A program made the translations under genes and the position numbers. The notes under the pieces were generated by a model, which was given only the letters and a program-made list of their open reading frames with translations, was not told the origin of the DNA and made no database searches. From Jeotgalibacillus marinus (GTDB lineage Bacteria; Bacillota; Bacilli; Bacillales; Jeotgalibacillaceae), in assembly GCF_040801915.1 (NCBI RefSeq), contig NZ_JBFMIA010000004.1:119505-183504 (forward strand): a stretch of 64,000 bases of DNA, read 5' to 3'. Of this stretch, positions 43,542 to 52,318 are shown piece after piece. How positions within the stretch are numbered: the first letter of the stretch is position 1; each line of letters begins with the position of its first letter.

Positions 43542-44681
43542 TTATACTATAACAAAAAGTACAAGAATTCCTTGAAGGAGACCGATTATTCCTCCAAGTA
43601 CTGCACCTAAATACGTGATCATTTTAAACTCTCTTCTTGAGATCCCTAATATAAGATCTTCAAGACGGGAAATTTCAAATGAATCCACTTGCTCACGCAC
43701 AATTTCTTGAAGTTCCATTTTCGATAAAAGTTGCTCTACCTTTTCTAACAGCATACCTCTTGTAAGCCCAACCATCTTTGGAATTAAACCTTGAACAATG
43801 CCTTCTTCTAAAGGAGCGGTTGCCTGTCCAAGTGGGCGTTCCAACCATTCATGAAGATTAATTCTTTCTTTTAATAAACGTTGAAGTCGCACAATTAAGT
43901 CTTGATCTGTCACAATGGAAAATGCACGGTCCCATTGCCAGTCCTTCACGGTTTCCCATTCTTTACGTAAAACTTGTTCGAGGATCTTATGTGTTCCTTC
44001 ATGCTTCAAAAATTTTATGATTTCCGGTTGAACCTTATCAGCGAGAGATGTGTTTCCCATAATCATTTGGATCATGCTACCTAACGTTCCACGCGTTTTT
44101 AAAAAGTCTTCGATCATGATACGCACTCGGTCTTTTCCTTCTTCGGATGAAAAGTATTCGATTCCCTTATCCAGAATGTAATAGGTGACTACATCCACTT
44201 TCCCGTCTAAACGAACAATCCAACGATTGGGCAATGTTTCGCGAATCGTTTTCGTTTTATAGCGCTCTTTAACTGTTTCATATTGTGACTCAATCCACGT
44301 GTCCATTGATTTTTCAACGTAGGGTACGGGTGAGTCAATGTCAAACCGATCCAGCCAAGCTTGTACTGGTTCTTCTGACTTAAATATACGGTCACTTTTC
44401 TGTTGCAACCATCCTGTCAATGCTTCCTCTTGTTTATCGTTTAAAAAGCGGTTCTTAAGACTCTCAGCCGTCAGTAAGTGATTCACGACCATCAGACCAA
44501 GCTGTCTAGCTAATTCCTCTCTTCTTTTAGGAATAAGACCAGGGGTAAAAGGTACACGCCATCGTCCAATAAAAACGGCTTTATAAGGTCGAAATAGCAT
44601 TTTAATGGCCAGTGAATTTGTAACTCCACCGATTGCAGCACCAATCACAATCATCATAATTAACGTCCAAAAAGTTCCCAT
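43542..44681 (-). CDS. yheB: YheB, DUF445 (UPF0754) membrane protein
   Basis: A 379-aa protein with one hydrophobic helix at each end (about 5-23 and 355-377) and a long soluble middle. N-terminal signature GAAIGGVTNSLAIKMLFRPYKA is that of DUF445. In B. subtilis it is a sporulation-phase membrane protein. Upstream of yheA. Molecular role unknown. Confidence 0.88.
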   Translation of the reverse strand: MGTFWTLIMMIVIGAAIGGVTNSLAIKMLFRPYKAVFIGRWRVPFTPGLIPKRREELARQLGLMVVNHLLTAESLKNRFLNDKQEEALTGWLQQKSDRIFKSEEPVQAWLDRFDIDSPVPYVEKSMDTWIESQYETVKERYKTKTIRETLPNRWIVRLDGKVDVVTYYILDKGIEYFSSEEGKDRVRIMIEDFLKTRGTLGSMIQMIMGNTSLADKVQPEIIKFLKHEGTHKILEQVLRKEWETVKDWQWDRAFSIVTDQDLIVRLQRLLKERINLHEWLERPLGQATAPLEEGIVQGLIPKMVGLTRGMLLEKVEQLLSKMELQEIVREQVDSFEISRLEDLILGISRREFKMITYLGAVLGGIIGLLQGILVLFVIV

Positions 44682-44967
44682 ATCCCTTCACCTTCCGCTA
44701 AACTTCGCTACATTTGTAACGTTTTTCTCAGTATAGCAGAAAGTGTGGAAATAGTTGAATCAGGTCCTCCCTTCGTGCTTTTAGGATTAAATTTGTTTTG
44801 GTGAGAAGGTGTTCATATTAGTAGGCTGGATATCCCTCTTCGACCTCTTTTTTCATTTCATCTGTAAAGACATCTTTTCGTTACCAACTTAGACTGCTTT
44901 AAATAAACAGTTACCTCGTTGCATGATATACTAAATCTATTACTACAAACGAAACGGGGGGTTTGAC

Positions 44968-45189
44968 ATGATTCAACATTTTCACTTTCAATCGATGTTT
45001 GAAAATAAGCAATTGCCCGGTTGGACTTTTTCATTTACCTTTGAAGGACAACAAATTTCAGGTATGTATCATAAGGCTGGTAGCATTGAATGGACCTCTA
45101 ACCATTCATTTTCTACTGAAGAAGCAGAGAATAATGTAAAAAAACAAATTCATGAACTCATGCTTTATCATGTATATGATGATCAATAG
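44968..45189 (+). CDS. yheE: YheE-like small protein
   Basis: A 73-aa protein resembling B. subtilis YheE: HFHFQSMFENKQLPGWTFSF, then ISGMYHKAGSIEWTS and the tail KQIHELMLYHVYD. AT-rich upstream region and GGGGGG before the ATG. Function unknown. Confidence 0.75.
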   Translation: MIQHFHFQSMFENKQLPGWTFSFTFEGQQISGMYHKAGSIEWTSNHSFSTEEAENNVKKQIHELMLYHVYDDQ

Positions 45190-45237
45190 TATAGATTCCC
45201 TTTAAGTTACACATAGTATTTCTTAGGGGGTGTCATG

Positions 45238-45420
45238 ATGTCTAAGCCATCGTTTTTGCCCGATACGTGTCACGAAGGTCGCGATAAAGCCTATCTTGAC
45301 ATTGACCGCTTTATCAATGAAGGAATGTCTGGTGGATCCGTATTTCGTTTTCATCACCTCGCAAACATTGAGGAAGAAGCAAAAGATCAGGAGCAAGAAG
45401 CACCACCTTCTGGGTCATAA
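45238..45420 (+). CDS. Small hydrophilic protein, unknown function
   Basis: A 60-aa acidic protein with no helix long enough to span a membrane (SFLPDTCHEGRDKAYLDIDRF..., Glu/Gln-rich end). TAGGGGG lies 7 bp before this ATG (another ATG at 45235). Follows yheE by 48 bp and precedes a terminator, so probably the second gene of a two-gene unit. Confidence 0.6.
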   Translation: MSKPSFLPDTCHEGRDKAYLDIDRFINEGMSGGSVFRFHHLANIEEEAKDQEQEAPPSGS

Positions 45421-45427
45421 AGGCCCC

Positions 45428-45459
45428 AAAAAAGCGATTGTCCCGGCAGTCGCTTTTTT
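45428..45459 (+). terminator. Terminator after the yheE unit
   Basis: AAAAAAGCGA / TCGCTTTTTT stem with short inner TG/CA pairing. Confidence 0.82.
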
Positions 45460-45556
45460 GATGATTAATTTACCTTGAACTTATTTACTTACTAGATCTT
45501 TTCACACATCTTTTTTTTCTATACAATTAAGTCATTACTTAAAAGGATGATGTAGA

Positions 45557-46456
45557 ATGTCAGTCATACAAAAATTGTTGGAGCACTATCCAAATGCGCG
45601 ACAGGAAGATCAACGATTATACACGGCAAATAATAACCCATTTAAGTGGTATCGAGATCCACAAACAAACGAAACGATTGGATTTCCAACAAAAGATATA
45701 ACCACGAAAGAATTAGACTTAATTGACCTCATACTTGAGCCTGCCATTGCTCCAAGTGTAGGGAAAAAAGCTGCTTGGAACCATTATTTGTTCGGTGATT
45801 CTTCAGAATGTCCATTACCGGACGGAACACTTCTCCGTATTGTGTTGTTTTCTTTTGCATCCAATCAAGAGCTTGTAGAAACAGATGACCCATTGCGATT
45901 TGTGTTTTCTAATGATTCGACGATCGTTTATCAAGATACGTTAAATGGCTATGTAATCGACCGACAATGTGAAAACTCATTATCTATCGAAGAACTTTCT
46001 TCTGCTGCTCAAGCATTGGAAACCGACGTCAATATCAAAGTACATTTTTATGTAGGATCGTTTCATACTATAGATCATGAAACAAAAGAAACCCTTTTAC
46101 AGGAAATATCTTGGTACATCGAATGCAAAAATCAAATTAAACGCCCGACCGTTGTAACTGCTCAAGAAATGCTTCCAATAATAGCTTTGAAACATTTTTC
46201 AGATGTAGAAAAACGATCGTTGTTTTCAACTATATTTGACACATTTAAAACAGATCCTGACCTGGCCAATGTCATTCAAACCTTTGTTGAAAACTTATCT
46301 AATGTCAGTAGCACTGCGAAACGATTGTACTTACACCGGAATAGTCTTCAATATCGGCTCGATAAATTCTCAGACCGAACAGCGATTGACCTTAAGTCGT
46401 TCCACGGTAGTCTTATCGCCTATTTAGCATGCAAGGAATGGAAAAATCAAAATTAG
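45557..46456 (+). CDS. PucR/CdaR-type helix-turn-helix regulator
   Basis: A 299-aa regulator with a C-terminal PucR-type HTH_30 (about 245-297: LSNVSSTAKRLYLHRNSLQYRLDKF, then LACKEW). The N-terminal 230 residues show no familiar sensor domain. Lies 128 bp upstream of msmX on the same strand, separated by a strong terminator. PucR/CdaR proteins often regulate sugar-acid or purine use; control of msmX is inference. Confidence 0.8.
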   Translation: MSVIQKLLEHYPNARQEDQRLYTANNNPFKWYRDPQTNETIGFPTKDITTKELDLIDLILEPAIAPSVGKKAAWNHYLFGDSSECPLPDGTLLRIVLFSFASNQELVETDDPLRFVFSNDSTIVYQDTLNGYVIDRQCENSLSIEELSSAAQALETDVNIKVHFYVGSFHTIDHETKETLLQEISWYIECKNQIKRPTVVTAQEMLPIIALKHFSDVEKRSLFSTIFDTFKTDPDLANVIQTFVENLSNVSSTAKRLYLHRNSLQYRLDKFSDRTAIDLKSFHGSLIAYLACKEWKNQN

Positions 46457-46457
46457 C

Positions 46458-46502
46458 AAATAGAATGCTCGTCATGTTGACGAAAGGCATTCTATTTTTT
46501 TT
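46458..46502 (+). terminator. Terminator after the PucR-type gene
   Basis: AAATAGAATGC / GCATTCTATTT outer stem, TCGTCA/TGACGA inner stem, then eight T. Confidence 0.88.
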
Positions 46503-46584
46503 GTGCACACTTCACATTGGAAGGGCTTACATTATTCTGTACAATTAGTTTTAGGTTAAACAATACATATTGGGGGTATGGCAT

Positions 46585-47727
46585 ATGGCAGAGTTAAAAC
46601 TAACAAATATTTTCAAAGTATACGATAAAAACGTGGTAGCAGTATCTGATTTTAACCTTCATATTGAAGATAAAGAGTTTATCGTGTTCGTTGGTCCCTC
46701 TGGTTGTGGTAAATCAACAACTCTTCGTATGATCGCTGGGCTTGAGGAAATTTCAAAAGGAGATTTTTACATTGATGAAGAGCGTGTAAATGATAAAGCG
46801 CCTAAAGACCGCGATATCGCGATGGTATTCCAAAACTATGCACTATATCCTCACATGAGCGTATATGACAACATGGCGTTTGGTCTTAAGCTTCGTAAAT
46901 TTGACAAAGCTGAAATCGAAAAACGGGTTAAAAACGCAGCAAAAATCCTTGGACTTGAAGCGCTACTTGATCGTAAACCAAAAGCGCTTTCTGGTGGTCA
47001 ACGTCAGCGTGTTGCATTAGGACGCGCGATCGTTCGTGACGCAAAAGTGTTCCTTATGGATGAGCCTTTATCCAACCTTGATGCAAAACTTCGTGTTCAA
47101 ATGCGTGCAGAAATTGCAAAGCTTCACCAACGTCTACAAACAACAACGATCTATGTCACACATGACCAGACTGAAGCAATGACAATGGCAACACGTATTG
47201 TTGTTATGAAAGATGGCTTAATTCAACAAGTTGGTTCACCAAAAGAAGTATACGATAACCCCGAAAATGTATTTGTTGGTGGATTTATCGGGTCACCTGC
47301 GATGAACTTCTTTAGCGGTTCATTGACAGATCAAGGTTTTGAAGTAAAAGGACAAATACTTGCCGTTCCTGAAGGTAAAATGAAAACACTTCGTGCACAA
47401 GGTTACGTCGGAAAAGAAATTATCCTAGGCGTGCGTCCGGAAGATATTCATGATGAACCTCTTTTCCTTGAAGCATCAACTGGTTCAAAGTTCCTTGCTG
47501 AAATTGATGTTTCTGAGCTTACAGGTGCTGAACTTATGCTTTATTCAAAAATCGGCGAGCAAGAATTTGTTGCACGTGTGGATTCAAGATCCGACATTAA
47601 AGCAGGACAACAAGTTGAACTTGCATTCGACATGAACAAGTGTCACTTCTTTGATGTTGAAAACGAGCAACGTATTCATAAGCAGCAAACAAAAGTGGAA
47701 GAATCTCCTTTGGCCCAACAAGCATAA
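46585..47727 (+). CDS. msmX: MsmX, multi-sugar ABC transporter ATPase
   Basis: Shared ATPase that energises several carbohydrate ABC importers. 380 aa (B. subtilis 365): Walker A GPSGCGKST (about 37-45), signature ALSGGQRQRVALGRAI, Walker B VFLMDEPLSNLDAKLR, switch VTHDQTEAM and a C-terminal TOBE domain (about 240-355). Here the last 20 residues (HKQQTKVEESPLAQQA) are an extra polar tail. ATG at 46585 chosen by family start MAELKL. Stands without binding-protein or permease genes, as for MsmX. Confidence 0.94.
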   Translation: MAELKLTNIFKVYDKNVVAVSDFNLHIEDKEFIVFVGPSGCGKSTTLRMIAGLEEISKGDFYIDEERVNDKAPKDRDIAMVFQNYALYPHMSVYDNMAFGLKLRKFDKAEIEKRVKNAAKILGLEALLDRKPKALSGGQRQRVALGRAIVRDAKVFLMDEPLSNLDAKLRVQMRAEIAKLHQRLQTTTIYVTHDQTEAMTMATRIVVMKDGLIQQVGSPKEVYDNPENVFVGGFIGSPAMNFFSGSLTDQGFEVKGQILAVPEGKMKTLRAQGYVGKEIILGVRPEDIHDEPLFLEASTGSKFLAEIDVSELTGAELMLYSKIGEQEFVARVDSRSDIKAGQQVELAFDMNKCHFFDVENEQRIHKQQTKVEESPLAQQA

Positions 47728-47776
47728 GACGGGTTTCAAACGGGGCGTTCTTTTCCACAGCAGGAAGTGTCTTATG
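47718..47776 (+). repeat. Dispersed intergenic motif, copy A (overlaps msmX stop)
   Basis: ACAAGCATAAGAC (47718-47730) contains the msmX stop TAA. CATAAGAC (47723-47730) is inverted at GTCTTATG (47769-47776), enclosing 38 bp, followed by GGCGGCTAATC similar to copy C. Confidence 0.5.
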
Positions 47777-47826
47777 AATAGGCGGCTAATCACTGGAATT
47801 AGTCGAGGATATACATTGCAAACCAT

Positions 47827-47866
47827 AAAAAACGAGGTGGACTCTTTGAAGAGCTCATCTCGTTTT
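47827..47866. terminator. Bidirectional terminator between msmX and fumarase
   Basis: AAAACGAGGTGGACTC pairs imperfectly with GAGCTCATCTCGTTTT; T-runs on both strands. Confidence 0.8.
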
Positions 47867-47880
47867 CATTTTAGTCACTT

Positions 47881-49272
47881 TTATGTGCGATCTAGATTGA
47901 CCATATCGATCGGTTGAATCCATTGCTCATACTGATCTTCTGTCACATACCCTGTTTCAATCGCAGCTTCTTTTAACGTAAGCTCTTTTTCAAATGCAAG
48001 TTTCGCGATTTTCGCTGCCTTTTCATAACCGATGTGTGGATTTAACGCTGTAACCAGCATCAGAGAATGATTCACATGACCTGCAATCACATCAACGTTC
48101 GGTTGAATACCTACTGCACATTTATCATTGAACGTCTTCATTCCATCCCCTAATAACCTCATGGATTGAAGAAGATTATAAATGATCACAGGTTTAAAAA
48201 CATTTAATTCAAAGTTTCCTTGGCTAGCTGCAAAGCCAATCGTTGCATCATTACCCATCACTTGTGCACTAATCATCGTCAACGCTTCACTTTGTGTAGG
48301 ATTGACCTTACCTGGCATGATGGAACTTCCTGGCTCGTTAGCTGGAATCCTGATTTCTCCTATCCCGCTTCTTGGTCCGCTCGCCAACCATCTAATATCG
48401 TTCGCGATTTTCATTAAGTCTGCTGCCAATGCTTTTAACGCTCCGTGCACATGAACAATATCATCATGACTCGTTAATGCATGAAATTTATTATCGGATG
48501 AATGGAAAGGGAAGCCTGTTTGTAGAACAAGTTGCTTTGCCACACGTTCACCAAATTCAGGATGAGCATTGATCCCTGTTCCAACCGCTGTTCCTCCAAT
48601 TGCTAAACACAAAATATGCTTACTTGCTTCCTGAATCATGTTGTGCGATTTTTGAAGCATCGCACGCCATCCACTTATTTCTTGACCTAATGTAAGTGGA
48701 GTGGCATCTTGTAAATGAGTGCGCCCAATTTTAATTACTTCTTTGAACGCCTCTTCTTTCTCAAAAAACGTATCGGTTAACTTTTTTAAACTCGGAAATA
48801 CCGTTTGACAAATACTTTTATATGCTGCAATATGCATGGCGGTTGGAAACGTGTCATTGGAGCTTTGTGACAAATTAACATCATCATTGGGATGAACACG
48901 CTCACCAATCGATTGCTCTTCAAGAAAAAAATTTGCTCGATAAGCGATGACTTCATTTGCATTCATATTAGACTGTGTTCCACTTCCTGTTTGCCATACG
49001 ACAAGAGGAAAATGATCATCTAATTCGCCATCAATAATTTCATTACACGCTTTCACAATTGCATCTCGCTTATGCAATGATAATTTACCCAGATCGTAAT
49101 TGACCATAGCCGCTGCCTTTTTTAGTTCACCAAAAGCATACGTAACTTCAATCGGCATTTGCTCAATACCAATCGAGAAATTCTCTCTACTTCGCTGAGT
49201 TTGTGCTCCCCAATACTTGCTTGCAGGAACTTGAACCTGACCTAGTGTGTCTTTTTCAATACGAAAATCCAC
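47881..49272 (-). CDS. fumC: Class II fumarate hydratase
   Basis: TCA-cycle fumarase (B. subtilis citG). 463 aa. Signature GSSIMPGKVNPTQ (about 318-330), substrate loop segments TGSGTQSNMNANEV and SQSSNDTFPTAMH, and GRTHLQDATPLTLGQE. Typical full length with AAGGAGG before the ATG. Adjacent to msmX, convergent. Confidence 0.96.
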   Translation of the reverse strand: MDFRIEKDTLGQVQVPASKYWGAQTQRSRENFSIGIEQMPIEVTYAFGELKKAAAMVNYDLGKLSLHKRDAIVKACNEIIDGELDDHFPLVVWQTGSGTQSNMNANEVIAYRANFFLEEQSIGERVHPNDDVNLSQSSNDTFPTAMHIAAYKSICQTVFPSLKKLTDTFFEKEEAFKEVIKIGRTHLQDATPLTLGQEISGWRAMLQKSHNMIQEASKHILCLAIGGTAVGTGINAHPEFGERVAKQLVLQTGFPFHSSDNKFHALTSHDDIVHVHGALKALAADLMKIANDIRWLASGPRSGIGEIRIPANEPGSSIMPGKVNPTQSEALTMISAQVMGNDATIGFAASQGNFELNVFKPVIIYNLLQSMRLLGDGMKTFNDKCAVGIQPNVDVIAGHVNHSLMLVTALNPHIGYEKAAKIAKLAFEKELTLKEAAIETGYVTEDQYEQWIQPIDMVNLDRT

Positions 49273-49557
49273 TGCTGATCTCCTCCTTACAAACGTTTTA
49301 ATGCTTACATTTTAACCTAATTAGTCCACCTAGGGGAGTTTTTTCGTTTTCTACACTGCCTACCACACTTAGGTGAAAACTGATTCGTTTATAACTATAT
49401 CATGTTAAAAGTAAAGTAAAAAACGTTTCCGCGAAAGCTGAATTAAATCAGAATGAGTGTCAATTGATAAGACAAAGGTTCTTTGTGAAAATGGTAATAT
49501 AAAAATTTTTCATGCAGGAAATATAGGCACTTTTATTAAAAAATCCATGCCTACAAT

Positions 49558-50198
49558 TTAAAGGAACGGGGTATTAATTTTTAAAACGTTAATTTCTAAC
49601 TTTTTAATATTAGATTGTTTACCTGCTCCATCAATAATTAAGTCTACTTTGTCTTTTGTTTTTTGAGTTTCTATATAAAGTTCTTCATCTGGCATCCATA
49701 TTTTTTCCCATAAGTGACGCTTTTGTTCTCCATCACGTTCAATACCTCTAGCCAGTCTTAAATCTCTAGGACTATCAATCCAAATTTTGAAATCGTAGTA
49801 ACTCTCTAGTTCTTCAACTAGAGAATAACATCCTTCAATAACTAAAACGCCTCCTGAAAGTACGTCATGCCATTCTGCCATCACGTCTTCATGCCAGTCA
49901 TATCTTTGATATTGAGTATTTTGGTTTTTACTTAAAGGAAGCAATACTTGTTCCCTTACACGCTCACAATCCCAGTTACCTCCAATGTCGTTTGTTTCTA
50001 TAGATCCTCTAAGTTTGGAAGGTTTATAAAAATCATCCATATGTATTACAGAAACTTTCTCCGAGTTAACTTCTTTAAAGGCTTGGGCTAAAGTACTTTT
50101 CCCTGCTCCTCCACAACCATCTATACCAATTAGAATCGTTTTTTTATTTTTTTTTTTCCAATCATTTTTTCATAAAGACCTTTCACTGATATATTCAT
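49558..50198 (-). pseudogene. Uridine-kinase-like P-loop kinase, frame broken at an A11 tract
   Basis: A good start (AGGAGG, then ATG at 50198) reads 22 codons and stops at TAA just after an A11-T-A7 run (50157-50139). The next frame continues with Walker A GIDGCGGAGKST, MDDFYKPSKL, a lid-like LARGIERDGEQKR segment, and a stop at 49558. One added A would fuse these into a 213-aa uridine/cytidine kinase-like protein. The downstream frame has no start before Met at 50040, which lies after the P-loop. Either a sequencing error, slippage-dependent expression, phase variation or a decaying gene. Confidence 0.8.
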
Positions 50199-50262
50199 TT
50201 TGTACCTCCTCCATAAATAACGTTTGATAAAAATTTGTAGACATAGATAAGAGTTCTTAAAG

Positions 50263-50297
50263 AAAAAACGGTCCGCAAAAATCCCGACCGCTTTTTT
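50263..50297 (-). terminator. Terminator after bmrD
   Basis: AAAAAACGGTC / GACCGCTTTTTT stem, 3 bp beyond the bmrD stop; six T follow on the minus strand. Confidence 0.88.
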
Positions 50298-50299
50298 GT

Positions 50300-52318
50300 T
50301 TACCCCACCTGCATATTCCCTTGTTGCAACTGATACATTTGAAAATATTTACCTCTAAGAGCCATTAGGTGATCATGCGATCCTTTTTCAACAATCTCCC
50401 CTCGATCTAAAACCAGAATTTGATCTGCATTCTTAATCGTAGAAAGACGGTGAGCGATAATAAAAGTTGTGCGACCTGTTTTTAACGTCTCCATCGCTTC
50501 TTGAATGATCGATTCCGTTTCTGTGTCGACACTGGATGTCGCTTCATCCAAAATGAGTATGCTCGGATTGAATGCTAGTGCACGTGCAAATGAAATAAGT
50601 TGACGCTGCCCTGATGACATCGTGCCTCCTTTTTCAATTACCGGCTCATCCAATCCTTGTTCAAGATGTTTTAATACGCGGTCCGCTCCAACATCTTTCA
50701 GCGCTTGTTCTACTTTGTCTCGTGATATTCGAGAATCATTGAGACTGACATTGGACGAAATTGTACCTGTAAAGAGATATGGGTCTTGCAAAACAATTCC
50801 CATGTGATCACGAATGGTCTGTCGAGGGTATTCTTTGATGTTTTTTCCATCAATTCGAATCTCCCCTTTTTGGCAATCATAGAAGCGGAACAATAAGTTC
50901 ATAATGGAGCTTTTCCCTGAGCCTGTATGTCCAACTAAGCCGATGGTTTCGCCAGGCTTTGCTTCAAACGATAAATTCTTTAGTACATAATCTTCTTTTT
51001 TATACGCAAATGACACACGGTCAAATTCAACGTGACCTTTATAGCGAGATATTCTGCTATCTTTCACTTCTTCTCCTTCTTCATCAAGAAGTTCAAAAAC
51101 GCGTTCACCCGCAACTAAAGCTATTTCTAAATTCGCAAGTTGATTGACAATGCCTGTAACTGGCTGGAACAAACGCGTAATGTAATCCACGAATGCATAC
51201 AAAACACCCACCGTTACAACTGATTCTGATCCGATTGCTCCGCTACCGAAATACCAGATAAATGTCACAAAAGTGATGTTACGCAAAATTGAGACGAGGT
51301 TATGTGACATCAATGAATTTAAGCTTAGTAGCTTATTTTGATAGTTAAAATGTGTATCGTTCATTTTCTCAAATTCTTGCTGTTTTTTTTGTTCACGGCG
51401 AAACGCTTGAATAATGGTCATGCCTTGAATGGATTCGTATATTGATGCATTGATTTCACTCACTTTTGAACGAACAACATGATTGTATTTCGATGCGTAT
51501 TTACGATAGATGACCATCCATATATACAGTATTGGTAACAACAATAAACAAATCGTTGCAAGCTTTGGATCAAGGATGAACAAGGCTACGAAAATCCCTG
51601 TGATATACACACCACTGTAGAAAAATTGTGACAGTACTTGAACGTATAATTCACGAATGGCTTCCGTATCATTGGTAATTCTTGCTACAACTTTGCCCGC
51701 TGGTAATTTATCAAAGTAATTGATTGGCAACCGCTGAATATGGCTGAATAAATCTGTTCTCATTTTTTGAATAATACGATTCGCTGATCGCTGCAACGTA
51801 TAACCCTGCCCAAAATGAAAAATTGCTGCCACTACCATTAACACAAAGTATAGTAGAACAAGCATGATGATCCTTGGTATTTCTGGTTGGTAAAAGGCTA
51901 AAACTTCCTTACCTGAAAGCTCTTGTGCTCCAAACTTGATGTCACCATCTTGAGTAGAAAAAGTAAGCTTACCATTGTCAAAAGATCGTTCTCCTTCTCC
52001 AGAAAAAGCATCAGGCTCATCGACAAAGAAGAATCGTGTACCCATTTGATAAATTCGTGCTTCTTGTCCTCGACCTTCTCCTTCTTCAAAATAATCTCCA
52101 CGTTTATAAAATGTACCGTCATATGAAACAGCATCTTTTGTATCATCTGATTCAAACCAAGGCTGCTCGATCCCTAAAATATGGTCATCAATCATTTTTT
52201 TAGCAATAAATGGTCCTACAAGCTCTGCTCCTACTGAAACGGTCAGCATTAACAGCGCCAAAATAATTGTTTTCTTAAAAAATAATGCATACTGATATAA
52301 TCGTTTTCCTACACTCAT
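50300..52318 (-). CDS. bmrD: BmrD (YheH), heterodimeric multidrug ABC exporter subunit
   Basis: A 672-aa fused exporter half (B. subtilis BmrD 673). Six helices; between helix 1 and 2 is the BmrD-specific extracellular insert (about 45-140: EQPWFESDDTKDAV, QMGTRFFFVDEP). NBD: Walker A GHTGSGKSS, signature SSGQRQLISFARAL, Walker B SILILDEATSSVDTETE with the catalytic Glu, and switch His IAHRLST. The ATG overlaps the bmrC stop (ATGA). Forms BmrCD. Confidence 0.94.
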   Translation of the reverse strand: MSVGKRLYQYALFFKKTIILALLMLTVSVGAELVGPFIAKKMIDDHILGIEQPWFESDDTKDAVSYDGTFYKRGDYFEEGEGRGQEARIYQMGTRFFFVDEPDAFSGEGERSFDNGKLTFSTQDGDIKFGAQELSGKEVLAFYQPEIPRIIMLVLLYFVLMVVAAIFHFGQGYTLQRSANRIIQKMRTDLFSHIQRLPINYFDKLPAGKVVARITNDTEAIRELYVQVLSQFFYSGVYITGIFVALFILDPKLATICLLLLPILYIWMVIYRKYASKYNHVVRSKVSEINASIYESIQGMTIIQAFRREQKKQQEFEKMNDTHFNYQNKLLSLNSLMSHNLVSILRNITFVTFIWYFGSGAIGSESVVTVGVLYAFVDYITRLFQPVTGIVNQLANLEIALVAGERVFELLDEEGEEVKDSRISRYKGHVEFDRVSFAYKKEDYVLKNLSFEAKPGETIGLVGHTGSGKSSIMNLLFRFYDCQKGEIRIDGKNIKEYPRQTIRDHMGIVLQDPYLFTGTISSNVSLNDSRISRDKVEQALKDVGADRVLKHLEQGLDEPVIEKGGTMSSGQRQLISFARALAFNPSILILDEATSSVDTETESIIQEAMETLKTGRTTFIIAHRLSTIKNADQILVLDRGEIVEKGSHDHLMALRGKYFQMYQLQQGNMQVG

